From Coptis chinensis (taxonomy: Eukaryota > Streptophyta > Magnoliopsida > Ranunculales > Ranunculaceae), in NCBI GenBank assembly GCA_015680905.1, contig CM027383.1, forward strand, positions 93,074,001-93,138,000: DNA of 64,000 nt, given 5' to 3'. The position numbers and the translations under genes were made by a program. Under the pieces are notes generated by a model. The model saw only the letters and a program-made list of their open reading frames with translations, had not been told where the DNA came from and did no database searches. Within the stretch, counting starts at the first letter, position 1, and the number at the start of each line of letters is the position of its first letter. Shown piece after piece: positions 22,671-32,659 of the stretch.

Positions 22671-23159
22671 GTAACAATGCAGATATACTATTAGCAACAA
22701 AATGTGGCGTTGCAAAAACTAAAAAACTTTTGCAACACCATTATAGGTGTCGCAATGTAGCTTTAACTTTTTTGCAGCACCTTTGTGACGCCATGTTTGG
22801 CGTTGCAATTGATTAGTTGCGACGCTTTTTCAAAATTTTAGTGACGGGGTATGGCATTGCAAATGAGCTTGTTTGTTGTAGTGTGTTTGATATCCTCTAA
22901 CCTAGATAAAAATTGTTGTCCACTTTTGCAAAAATATTTAACGGTCCAAAAATGTATAGTTTTTGCAATCATTTTTTGCCAATGTTAAAAATTGTCAAAT
23001 GAGCTAAATTTTTGTAGAAATGATTTTTATGGTAAGTAGATCATATATACAAAAAACCAGGTTTGAATTCATTTTGTAGGTGAAGTTGTGGGTTATTTTA
23101 GGTTTGGTACTTAGTTTGGTATTTATTTTAAGGTCATTTTAGGAGCCGGGCTATATATT

Positions 23160-23320
23160 TTGGCTAACCGGGTGTTTGGGCTAGCTTACGCGCACCTCAA
23201 CTAATTAATCCCGGGGCCTTGGTTGGGTACTGCCTCGCCAGTGGTTTTGAGGGGAATCGAACTAGTGACCATTGGGGAGCAAACCCAAGGGCGGACCAAT
23301 TGTGCTAACCCTCAAGATTA
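23160..23320 (-). mobile_element. tRNA-derived SINE (Au-like)
   Basis: On the minus strand it starts near 23318 with ggttagcacaattggtc, an A-box-like segment (TAGCACAATTGG). It carries a B-box-like agttcgattcc about 50 bases on, followed by a body reading cccgggattaattagttg and ending acacccggttag. This body resembles the Au SINE family of flowering plants as I recall it. Flanking ccaaaatat on both sides (minus strand) fits a target duplication of at least 9 bp. Pol III promoters of this kind drive SINE transcription; movement would rely on a LINE. Confidence 0.68.
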
Positions 23321-23379
23321 AATATTTTGGTTGTTGGAAATTCACATCAAAATAATCAAATAATCATTGGAACATTTTG

Positions 23380-23960
23380 CTTTTTAAGCAAGATTCGGAT
23401 GTGTCGATATACTAATTAAATCCAATGGTGTGCCATCCCACCAAATATGATGGACATGCATGGAGATTCACATTTAGAAACTAGCCATGCCTTCTTGCAT
23501 TCCTATATGTGTCCTCGAACCTTAGATTAAATCCAATGGTGTGCCATCCCACCAAATATGATGGAAATTCATCCAATGGTGCGTCAAAACACGTGGGTCG
23601 GTCGCTCCAATGAGGTTTGGGTGGCCCTAGGCAAGCCTCTGCAAAATGGGCCCTTTTTCTTAGGAAACAAAAATAAAAAGGCTTATCGTAACTTTGTTCT
23701 TTTGTTTCAGTCAGCAGTTGGGCTTATGAACCAAATGGGCCTAACCAGATTTCAAAAAAAAAAAAAAAAAAAATAAAAAAATGAACATGGGTAGTGGGTA
23801 TGTAGCCCATTAGGGCCCTATATATTAGCAATAAATGGGGGCCCTAGGTAGTGGCCTATATTGCCTACCCCTCTTAGTCGGCCTGTCTAAACAGTAACCC
23901 GCCAACGCTATCAGTATAATTTTATCTATCTATACTGTTATTTTTAACGAGATAGCAAAT
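23380..23960. repeat. Small dispersed repeats, including a MITE-like pair of halves around an A-rich insertion
   Basis: A block reading attaaatccaatggtgtgcc continuing to aaatatgatgga occurs twice, at about 23416 and 23525. The stretch ccaatggtgcgtcaaaac (23575) and a later stretch ccgccaacgctatcagtata (23900) form a continuous unit at 61863-61945. About 310 bp, including a 17-base A run at 23755-23771, therefore appears inserted here, with aaaca on both sides as a possible duplication. No supported gene; the open frame at 23558-23776 runs through the A run and is not credible. Confidence 0.45.
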
Positions 23961-24906
23961 AGTTTGCACGCAACTTGAATTTTGGTTCAACATTTCTACC
24001 GGCCACTCATAATAGCAGCTAAAACAATGTGTTCCTACCAAATTGACCAAATTGATTTTAAATAATTTAGTTTATTCAATTACATTTTATCCACTATTTT
24101 CCATTTTATACTGTTTTAAAGAGAGAGAAAAAGACAAAATGGAAAGGGGATGTTAAAATTGTCTGGTACAAGCCTATACCCAACCAATTTTCTTTCCTTT
24201 TGGTCATACCCCTATTGCAATGGCGGCTACAGCTACAAATATTCCTAGATTTATGGGCTTTGGCCACACGCTGCTAGGATTGGTGGGTAGATGAAAAACC
24301 ATTGGACCCAAAAAGACTATCTTGCTAACTCTATTCACTGTGTTATTGTGCTATAGTGGGATGGCGCACCAGACCATTGGACTTAGCATACAGAATCTAG
24401 AGTAAACTGTGAAATAAGATAACCGCGTACAACAGAATCAAAGCCCATTGGCACTGGTAGTTAGTTTTGAAACCACCACAATTTCCTATACATGTGTCCA
24501 GGCCTTGTATAGTATCTAGAGTAAACTGTGAACTAAGGTAACAGCGTACAACAGGATCAAAGCCAAGATCACTTGGATTCAACTTCTATCTTGACACAAA
24601 TACACTGGCTAAATTATCTTTATATCCAGTGCAGCAGCTCAAACTTTGCAAATTGCAATATCTTTCAGAGTCAACATGAAAACCGTCGACATGAAAACCA
24701 TTTCATATTCAGTACATAATGTTTCCAGTTGTGTATTCCATCACATTATACGTAAAAACTCTCCAATTTGTTGTACCTATACTTAGAAAGAGGAGTGGCT
24801 GAAAGTACCTTAGGACTATATTACAAGAGGTGACTTGCTCATTCAATAATCTATCCCAGCAAAAAAGCGCAAAAATGTAAATGTAACTGTAAAGTTTACC
24901 ATTATC
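23961..24906. other. Gene-free region downstream of LOR1
   Basis: Mostly AT-rich single-copy-looking sequence. The one structure seen is a direct duplication: tctagagtaaactgtgaa.taag with gtacaacagaatcaaagcc at about 24398-24446, repeated at about 24519-24566. The part next to 24907 would carry the LOR1 3' untranslated region (minus strand). Confidence 0.5.
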
Positions 24907-27900
24907 TTATATACTTCCATTGAAGAATATTACAATTAATGCCACCAATAAAGCATGATCAAAAAGTCCTGGAAATATTGTTAGCCGGAACCTGCGCCTC
25001 CTTATTGTTACTGTATGAAGCTTGTACAGCAGACTTGTCTGCAAGGAGAATCAAAGAGTTTTTAGTTGAACAATATCTCCCCGTAAAATAATTTCTCAAA
25101 ACAAACAAGCTTGACTGTATATATCACGCCAGTTCTTTTTACGCAGTTTTATTATTTTTTTGATCGGAAAATAGCTAGGTTATATGGACACGCTATAATT
25201 TGAAAAAAATCCGTGTCGGATACGTATCTCTGTGTCCGTGTCGGACACATATCGGACACGTATTGTATGTAATTTATCCTCGAATTTTGATATTTTGCCG
25301 TGTCCGACAATTCGTATCCGTGTCCGATACGGACACACCTACCCGTGTCAATATAATCTAGGAAAATAGATATATATGAAACAAAAATAATACATTTAGG
25401 TTAGTATGAGAAATCCAAACCCATACAAGAGAACTCCTCTGAGAATAAACTGAAAAAGAAAAATCTAAACAATTACAAAGAACCACTCAAAACATAAGAG
25501 ACTCCCATCTACGCACTTAAGTTTTAATACATCTAATGCCCTTAAACTACAAATCATTCTGCCTCCTCCCCTGCCTACATATGACCTCCATTTATTGCGC
25601 TAGCTATTTATTGCCTACACCATGGTGGAGGTTTGGAAGCCCTTCTTGAATGAAATGTGCACTATGTATAAGATTTTGAACCCTCTTGAGTTTTAAGGGG
25701 ACTCCACACTTCCAGGATACTTGGCGTGTAATTCCAGGAGGAAGGTTCCAAACCTCAGGTCAATAAAGGGAAAGGTGTCTCGTAAAGACAAAGGTCTCAG
25801 TTGAGACAAACAAGGAAGCAGGAGGAGCAGCAGTTGCATACAAGATAGGGGATGCACAAAGGAATTGCAAGAGCTGGCAGAAGATGACAAACGCAGATAA
25901 AGTGGATCAGTGTCTTTAGTTGATCACAGTACCCAAATTTGACATCATATGCTAGAAAAGGAGAAAGGCTAGCAAAAGGAGCCCAAGACGAGTGGGATCA
26001 TAGGGCATCCTTTATAAACTAGTGTAGAAGCTTTATATGCAGTTTACAATAGATTTTTGTACTAGATTATTAGTACAACCTAATGAAGGTCCTAGCATGC
26101 ATAGTGGATATCATTTCCCTCTGACCTTACTCCTTGTATCCTTTTTCACTTGTTTATCAATAAAATCACTGTTCCTAGTAATAAAAGAAATGGCAGGAGT
26201 CTTTTGAACTCTTTTCATCATATACGGGTGTCAAATAGTAACAAGGATAACCTAAAACCTTCGTCAACATACTAGTGGAGCAGTCTAATGTACCTGAGCG
26301 ATGATAGAATTCCCTTGGTAGATGGTGCAAGATCTATGAAAGGTAGAACCTCTGATCTTTAAACCAGGACAGGGCTCTCCACAATATTCACCAAATAACA
26401 ACACCTCTAAATCTTTTCTCAGAAATGATTGAAGAGTACTTTTCTTCACCTTGAATATCAAATCCTTGCATTCCCTACTGTCCCCTCTACATCCTTGCCA
26501 ACCCACCTGAAAAGATAGCATTCAAATTTTCCATCACTTCACATAACTATGGTCCTACTAGCGTGGGTTCAGAAGTAGATACTGAATTACTTGTTTGGTC
26601 CAGCGAACCATCTAAAACTTTCATGCCATAGGGCATATCATTTTAAGATCGGTCTGAGCACACTGAACTAAGTTCATGGGCCTACTAAAAGTCTACAAGG
26701 ATATCTATTTTGACCAAATTTAACATTACAAATAAGAATTTCATATGGTAGAGTTATAATAAGTTATAAACATTATACACTCAAACTATTGGGCAGAAAG
26801 CTTGGCCTTACTGGAGACTATGGAGCTTACTGTAGAAGAAGAATGGCATAACGTTTGGATTGAGCCTGACGCTGCAGCGGTGGTCGCAGCAGCCAAGGAG
26901 GGATCAATGCACTGGAAACTCAAGGGCAGATTTGAAGCAAGTAAAAGGAGAATTGCAAGGCTGCACATCTCTCACACTACAAGGGAAGCAAAATTTTCAG
27001 CTGACTTGGCAGCTAAGCATTCTTCTAGACTTAATGAGTTTGAGAGTTTCTCTTGTAATGGGAAGCCCCCAATGATACATAAATGGAAGCCCCCCTATGG
27101 TACCTACTTGAGAGTAAACTAGTCTGATTCTTATGGACTTAGCAAGTTCATGACATTGTACTTGTATCCCCCATTTTACTACATTTAATATAATTCTTAA
27201 CTTACTTAGCAAAATATATATATACGGTTAGGCTACCTTGACACCCCCTAAATGACTTCCCTACCCAAAAGTAAACCTACACAATGAGTTAGGAGCTGAT
27301 TTTTGGTAGGTAGGTAAGATGTTTCTACTATGTAGATCACATCTACCAAAAATCAGCTCATTTCGATATGTTGCTTTACAAAAATGAAAATTTTTGGGCC
27401 GTTAAATAACTTGCAAACTCATTCACAAATTTTGACAAGGCTAGACATATCCAACTAAGCTGATTTTTGGTGGAGATAATATCCATGTTGAGGAGATCAC
27501 ATCCACCAAGAATCAGCCCCTAACTCATTGTGTAGGTCTATTTTTTGACACCCCTAAATAACTTCCCTCCAAAAAATGCATATATAAGTTTGTGAAACAT
27601 AGAGGCTTTGTGTTAAGAGCTCTATTTCTCCTCATTTCCAATGAATGTAGTTTTGTATTGGAAATGCAAAGGTAGACCCCTTCTAAAAAGTCCCCAGTCC
27701 AACACACCTAACGTTTGCAGATGACATCTTTATATTCGCAATTGCTAACAAAGAATGATTGATGCAAAAATAAACTCGAACTGATCAAAAAATTAATAAA
27801 CTTTTTAGACTTACATCGTTACGGGAAATGTTGATGAGAGTATTTCCTTGGGCATCAAGCAGATGATGGACAACTTGTTTTCTTGATTTTGAAGATTGAT

Positions 27901-28054
27901 GATGATAATGATCGTCTACTCTGAATACGATATTACCAGATGCATCAGTGAACAAGAGATCTCCACGTGTACTAAGACCCAGACGCTTTCTCGAGATGAA
28001 TACATCTACTGGGATTTCAGAATTTACAGGGCACACGAATGAAGATTCCGTCAT
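24907..28054 (-). CDS. LOR1: LURP-one-related (Tubby C-terminal-like) protein, three exons
   Basis: Exons 28054-27815 (80 codons), 26506-26294 (71) and 25038-24907 (43 plus stop) join in phase 0 at GT-AG introns (AACGAT/gtaagt, cttttcag/GTGGGT, CTCAG/gtacat, cttgcag/ACAAGT), giving 194 residues, near the usual 200 for the family. The LOR pattern is clear: DVFISRKRLGLSTRGDLLFT, then DASGNIVFRVDD, a second LLDAQGNTLINI strand pair, CRGDSRECKDLIFKVKK, RSCTIYQGNSIIAQ, and the closing hydrophobic helix FDHALLVALIVIFFN. The family (DUF567) folds as a Tubby-like beta barrel around that helix. Arabidopsis LURP1 is needed for basal defence against downy mildew; most members have no known role. Introns of 1,308 and 1,255 bp hold repeats, unlike the compact LOR2. 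No inactivating change is seen. Confidence 0.88.
25150..25370. repeat. Palindromic gtgtccgtgtcggacac repeat in LOR1 intron 2
   Basis: Inverted blocks (tccgtgtcggatacgtatc near 25211 and gtatccgtgtccgatacgg near 25313) with several gtgtcggacacg units between them. This is a short foldback/MITE-like repeat common in plant introns. Ends and duplication not resolved. Confidence 0.5.
26802..27122 (+). pseudogene. LINE-derived RNase H fragment in LOR1 intron 1 (antisense)
   Basis: A 106-codon frame resembling the C-terminal half of the RNase H domain of plant LINEs: ALLETMELTVEEEWHNVWIE, then DAAAVVAA, a Trp/Lys/Arg-rich helix (WKLKGRFEASKRRIARL) and HTTREAKFSADLAAKHS, matching the family's H..RE.N..AD.LA signature. 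The first part of the domain, with the first catalytic Asp, is missing. The segment after the domain (HKWKPPYGTYLRVN) looks like the W.PP..G..K.N motif that normally precedes an RNase H domain, so the order looks permuted or duplicated. It lies on the strand opposite to LOR1, within its first intron, and is a dead fragment. Confidence 0.62.
27239..27570. repeat. Foldback repeat in LOR1 intron 1
   Basis: cctacacaatgagttaggag (27277) and its inverted partner cccctaactcattgtgtagg (27519) bound arms that include aaaatcagct in both orientations. A direct repeat, ttgacaccccctaaatgact (27239) versus ttgacacccctaaataact (27547), lies just outside both arms. MITE-like; no coding. Confidence 0.6.
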
Positions 28055-28383
28055 GTTCTGTTCTCTACCTGATCAAATCAAACAAAGAAAACAAAAATAG
28101 GGCCGGGTCCAAATCGATGACGGGTTAGGCTTTGGGACTTTTGGGTCATGGCCTCATGTTTCTTATGTTGTTGTTTTTTAACCAACACATCTAAAATGTT
28201 GATAAGCTAGAATCTTATTTTGTGTTGTTCACTTTATGAAAATTGGACCTCATTGTCCTAGTCCTGGAAAAGAAAAAGTTTGATGTTAGTAGCATTCTAA
28301 TAAAGGAAAATATACGCGATAAGGGAGAATATATATTGATTCTATAGTATAGAAATAATTCTTATGCTTCTTGAATGATTCAT
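28055..28383 (-). promoter_or_regulatory. LOR1 upstream region
   Basis: Only about 330 bp separate the LOR1 start codon (28054) from the left end of MULE-F, so the promoter must lie here or extend into the transposon. No convincing TATA box is evident. Confidence 0.4.
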
Positions 28384-28757
28384 ATTAAACCCAATTTTTT
28401 AGATTTCCACCCCCACCAACTTTGCTAATTAGACTTCCACCCCTAATTTCACACATTGACCAAGTCGGCACTCTTTGACTGGATGTCATTCGTCAGGATG
28501 TGCAATGTCAATTATACCCTTAACCATACAAAATTATGAAAATACTCTTTGACCTTTGCAAGACCAAAACCATTCCAAATGCCATGTGTCCTCATCACAT
28601 CCATTTAATCCAACGAACAGAAATATTTCTCCTAAAAGACGTCGATTACCCCTGCCCACCTAAAATTACCAAACTAACCTCACTCAAGTTTCACTCAAAC
28701 GCCACGTGTTATCATCCTAACTAAAATCATCAACGGTGGAGATGCTTTCATGCAAAA
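28384..28757 (+). repeat. MULE-F left terminal inverted repeat
   Basis: Partner of 44304-44690 in inverted orientation. Outer part aaaccca..., then ttccacccccaccaac. It contains a ctaaaattaccaaactaacc block and cgccacgtgtta, a G-box-like CACGTG core. It probably carries the promoter of the zinc-finger gene at 28907. Confidence 0.78.
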
Positions 28758-28906
28758 TTAGCCGTTTGGGTTGGACATTGGGCTCTAATCTTTATAAGTT
28801 CGCAAGAATGTTGGGCTCTAAGCAAGAACAGAGATTATCGAAATTGAAAAAAAAAAAAAAACCAGAAGCAAGAAGAACAGAAGAACAATGAAGAAGAAAA
28901 TATAAA

Positions 28907-29421
28907 ATGGGAGGTGGTGGTAAACTTGTCTCGTCAAAAGTAACATTGGAGAAGGTAGGTATTTCCAGTTTCAATTTGAGAGATGTGATTAGTTCTTTGT
29001 GATGGGTTAGGGGATTACTAATTAAAGTTATACTACTAATTTTGGTTAATTTTAGGATCTTGGTTGTTTCTCATGTGGAATGCTTGATCATTGGATTGAT
29101 AGTTGTCCCTGGAATGGCTCTCCTTGCAAGAGATGCTCTGCTGGTCGGGTTGTGAGAACTTCACAACAACCTCATTCATTTGGTAAAAAAAAATTAAGTT
29201 GCCCAAACTGCAGGAGCTTTCAATGGATGAAGGATGCTCTGAAGGAGTCAATCAAGCAGCAGTCTTGTAAGTTGTTATTTGTAGATGGGGGGAGTTCTTC
29301 TATAGGGAGTTGTAAGGAGAAGTCGAAAGTTTCAATTCAAATAGAAGTGGATAATTTATGTGATGGGTTTGAGGCAAATGTGACTGTGAAAGAGAAAGGG
29401 AAATGGAAGGGTGTGCTTTAA
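28907..29421 (+). CDS. Zinc-knuckle plus GRF-like zinc-finger protein of MULE-F, two exons (137 aa)
   Basis: Exon 1 is 28907-28954 (MGGGGKLVSSKVTLEK), with donor gaag/gtaggt. Exon 2 is 29056-29421, with acceptor ttttag, in phase 0; no interruptions are seen. Residues 17-33 contain a CCHC knuckle, CFSCGMLDHWIDSC (C-X2-C-X4-H-X4-C). Then CKRC, VVRTSQQ, GKKKLSCPNC and SFQW follow the spacing of a GRF finger in a C-X2-C...C-X2-C form. The tail is acidic/basic with no recognised domain. It reads inward from the left terminal repeat, convergent with the transposase, as the MULE-G GRF gene does. The role is likely nucleic-acid binding in transposition, but that is inference. The intact frame in an otherwise broken element is notable. 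Confidence 0.72.
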
Positions 29422-29917
29422 GTTTACAGTTAAGTGAGTATTTGGTTTAGGATTTGGTTATCTGTTTGTTTTATGATGGAAATGGTTTATCAGTACTGTT
29501 GTTCTGGACTTTTGGATGTTGTAATTTGTAATCCTGTTCTATCAGTAATGAAGTTTCAGTTTAATTTGACAATGCTTGGTTATGCTCGAATTTGTTTGAA
29601 TTAACATACATTTGAATTGTCGAACTGTTAACTTGGGCAACCACAAATGAACACTCTGACAAATGAATTTTGAAAATAGGAGAAATTAAAACTAGCATTG
29701 ACACTAAACGTTGAAACTAACATAGCACTGCAACACTTGCACTGAAAACAAACATAGCAACACAGGACAAAACATGCAAAACATTGGACACTTGGACTCT
29801 AAACATAGACCTTCAAACATAGAACACTTGAACTTCAAACATAGATCACACCATTCTAGTTTCAAACATAAACATAGAACACACCATGAGACAAGACATA
29901 GATCTTCCAGTAGATCT
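29422..29917. other. Non-coding spacer in MULE-F
   Basis: The 3' flank of the zinc-finger gene, followed by a simple-sequence-like stretch (29740-29940) of repeated aaacatagaacac / cttcaaacatagac units of about 12-25 bp. No gene seen. Confidence 0.5.
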
Positions 29918-30420
29918 TCAAACATAGAACTTCTTCTTGTTGCTAAACTTCTTTTTGCTCATGCAAACTCCAACTCTAGTTGCTTCTAGTGCCAAGACAA
30001 TTTCTTTAGCTTGACGTGCAGGTGATTGAGATGGTCCTGGAAGTGGACCACCTACTCTTGTTAATCGCCTGAGAGGAGGAGGTGCTGCTGTTAGTGGTTG
30101 TAGTGGTGCTGTTGTTTGTGGTGGTGGTGTTGGTTGAGGTGGTGGTGCTGGTTGTGGTGGTGTTGGTTTTGGAGCAAATTTTAAAGCAAAACCCTTGGCT
30201 GGTGGTGGAGGAGCAAACCCTGGTTTTAGGGCAAACCCTGGTTTTAGGGCAAAGCCAGGTGGAGGATATGCTTCTAGTTCCTCTTCATATAGACCAAAAT
30301 AATCATCCAACTGTAAAAGCACAAGCTATTGCAATGCCTACAGACTTTGAGACTCAAGTTTCCATCGTTCTCCATCATCTCCAAGAACACCCTCCTATCT
30401 TTCTTGTCTTTGAGCCACTT
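29918..30420 (-). pseudogene. Cys/Pro-rich accessory segment of MULE-F
   Basis: At the upstream edge the minus strand reads RVFLEMMENDGNL and CRHCNSLCF, homologous to the MULE-G protein at 13961-14413. After a frame change at about 30300 it continues in an open segment with PPPGFALKPG units, long Pro runs (PPQPAPPPQPTPP), VGV and a Lys-rich end (MSKKKFSNKKKF). The general plan, Cys motif then Pro-rich then basic tail, matches MULE-G. Here, however, it is on the transposase strand and runs straight on from transposase sequence (WKWLKDKKDRR), without the transposase C-terminus. This implies an internal deletion or inversion in MULE-F. The plus-strand frame at 30082-30516 is its shadow. Confidence 0.55.
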
Positions 30421-31537
30421 CCATTCATCAATGTTTTCTTTCTTTATCACTTCCATCCACCTCTCAAAGTCTTTTTTTATATGCCTTTGATGCAGCCCGC
30501 AAGTTGTTCCATATAGTCACCCTTGAAAAACTTTTTGACGCGTTCTTATACATGTGTCCGAAATAGAACCTATGTTGTGTTCTAGGAATATGCACTTCAC
30601 AGCTTTGAATCAAACCCTTTTGCTTGTCGAAATAAAGGTAATAGGCCAAGGGTGTAATTCTAGTTTCTCACCATGATACTCAAAAAAGTCACTCCATGAC
30701 TGTTTACACTTAGATCTACAAATGTATATAACCAATGGAAATAGACCATTATTTCCATCTAAAGCAACCATGCTAAGCACTGCCTCCATATTTCCCTTTG
30801 AGAAAATAACCATCCAACCCCACTAATGGCCTACAACCAACTGAAAAACCTTGAATACAAGCATCAAATGAAATACATACTCCTTCAAACCGGCGTGTGT
30901 CAAGATCTCTTGAGTACTTTGCAATAGTAGATAGACCATTACTCTCATGAATCTACAAGCAAACAATAAACATGCAATCAAGTATAAAAATAGAACAGTT
31001 AAAATCACAAAGTGTAAACACGACATTTATAAAGTGTATACCATGTTACATAGCACTAGGACCATGTTGTAGCTTTCCCCATAATCACCATAAATCTGTT
31101 GTAGAGACTTGAATCTTGCATTCTAAGATGTCCAATAACTTATATTGACATGGAAAACCCTCATGACTTCTTCTTTTATGAAAAGAGGAGTCATGGTTTT
31201 AAAATGAACCTTGGACAAAACAATAGAAGAGTTACTACATTAGTACAATGTAAAACAATCAAATAACAGATAATTTAGCTCCACAGACTAATAATTAACT
31301 AACATTTATTTGATATTAAATTTTTCTGACTACCCAATTTGCATTGGCTATTCTGTTCAACATATTACAATCAGCCTGACAAGTATGTACTGGCTTTAGT
31401 GTATTAAGCCTCATTGTGAATCCATCATCATCTCTCCTGAAATAAGCTACCCATGGACATTGTACCTTTATTATGTCTTCCCTAAATAGACAACTCTAAT
31501 TTTAACCGGTCATTCTTGATTAAGTCACCAGCAAACC
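30420..31537 (-). pseudogene. MULE-F transposase, central part (broken)
   Basis: Read downward from 31537: KNDRLKLELS and VQCPWVAYFRRD, the DNA-binding N-terminal (MuDR/MURA) domain; then GNNGLFPLVIYICRSKCKQS with WSDFFE and LHPWPITFIS from the catalytic core; then HRFYFGHMYKN (the core's R.C..H.Y.N type motif) and FERWMEVIKKENIDEWKWLK. These match the order of plant MULE transposases. Several frame changes and stops interrupt the reading. The C-terminal SWIM and knuckle regions seen in MULE-G are absent. The N-terminal part lies beyond the LTR insertion, at 42701-43860. Confidence 0.72.
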
Positions 31538-32225
31538 TGTAGGGAAATTTTTGAGTATCCCTTAATCTTCCTCTGTGCTTTGTGATCCGAAAGCCTTTAT
31601 TGAGTAGAGAAGGATGAGATGATTGTGAGTTTAGGGTTGAACTGCTTGGTGGCTGCCTCACGATCTCATTGTTTTATTTCTAGAGAATCAAACCCTATCT
31701 TCATGTAGTTCCTAAGAGCGAAAATCCTTATGACTTATATAGGAAGAGCTTTGAGAGTCCTAGGGATAGGGCTATCTCCACCGCTTGTGAGTTCCCTTTC
31801 ATCTTTGGACTATATCTTCTTATTAGAATTCCCTTTTTATGGAAGTCCTAATCTATACCATATCTTGTGAGAAGTAAGTTTCTTTGCTGATCATAATGTC
31901 CCTTCGTTTAAGGGAAGATTATATCTAAAAGGTAACTCTTCAAGATATGCTATCACGATTCCTTTCTTATCATCAAAGATCGTCCTCATCAGTTTCCCTC
32001 TATTCAGGAACTGTCCATGTCAGTTCCTAACGACTTGGAGAATTGGTGTGCTTAGAGGCGGTCAATCACGTGCTTGGCACATGTCCACTAAATACTCGTG
32101 CGAAGCACGAGTTCACTTATCCACAGAACTGATCCGATAGTCTTCGTCTCATTCTGGACATATATAGTCCTGGGTTATTTCCCCTGCATGTGTCATCTAT
32201 CTAATGACGAGAAATCCCCCTTACA
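31538..32225 (-). repeat. Tat-A 3' LTR
   Basis: Direct partner of 42062-42695; ends TGTAGGG and CCTTACA. It carries a cttatataggaagagctttg stretch near 31735 (read on plus). It is 54 bp longer than its partner. Confidence 0.9.
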
Positions 32226-32659
32226 GATGTCCCCTCTCGTGCCATCTAGCACATGGGCACTTGAAGCGATACTGCTTTTGGTGCAAGAATCTTTTTCCTA
32301 AAGAATTGCGGGAACTGCTTACGTAATCAACCAATTAAGGCTCTGAAAAGACGACTCGAATAGACACGCCGTTTCTCGAAAATGGTAATGATGGCAGTTC
32401 CATCCCGAAAAGACGCAATGCTTGGGCTAATCGTAACCGTTCATCTTATCTGTATATAAAGGATCTGGTGAGAGAACCTTGATTATCTCTTCCGCTACTT
32501 TTTCCCTGCATACTGAAACCTTTGATCTCCCATTAGGGTTTAAACAAAGCTCCAAACTTTCTTTCCTTTCCGATCATGAATCCTAATTGGTCACTTATAA
32601 ACTTCGGGGATCTCTCCACCCATTGAACTGATTCGGGAAAAATTTCACATCCCTGAAGA

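Larger units (their letters stand above)
17606..22883. mobile_element. CACTA (En/Spm-type) element, non-autonomous, TSD TGT
   Basis: It begins CACTACAACAAAAG at 17606 and ends TTTGTTGTAGTG at 22883: CACTA-class inverted termini of 12-13 bp, with the 3-bp duplication TGT at 17603-17605 and 22884-22886. The right subterminal zone (21760-21910 and 22680-22850) has many short direct and inverted repeats of the type gcgacgcc and ggcgttgcaa, as expected for transposase-binding subterminal repeats. No transposase (TNPD/TNPA) frame is present, so it would depend on a partner element. Length 5,278 bp including a nested 728-bp hAT insertion. The interior is described separately. Confidence 0.85.
17461..23152. 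mobile_element. Foldback/MITE-like element split by a CACTA transposon
   Basis: The left arm (17461-17605, from gtgccgggctcctaaaagg) is the reverse complement of the right arm (about 22990-23152, ending taggagccgggc). The arms share long blocks such as accttaaaataa and gatcta...ccataaa.gatcat. Without the CACTA insertion the unit is roughly 415 bp with arms of about 145 bp. No coding capacity. Its own target duplication is not clear. A degraded relative of the inner arm sequence may lie near 61670-61720. Confidence 0.62.

Noticed and set aside
25693-25890. 65-codon minus frame in LOR1 intron 2
   Set aside because: Low-complexity Ser/Leu frame inside an intron supported by clear exon borders.
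30082-30516. 144-codon plus-strand frame rich in Val/Leu
   Set aside because: It is the reverse-strand shadow of the Pro-rich MULE-F segment (Pro codons reversed read as Gly/Val/Leu-rich).
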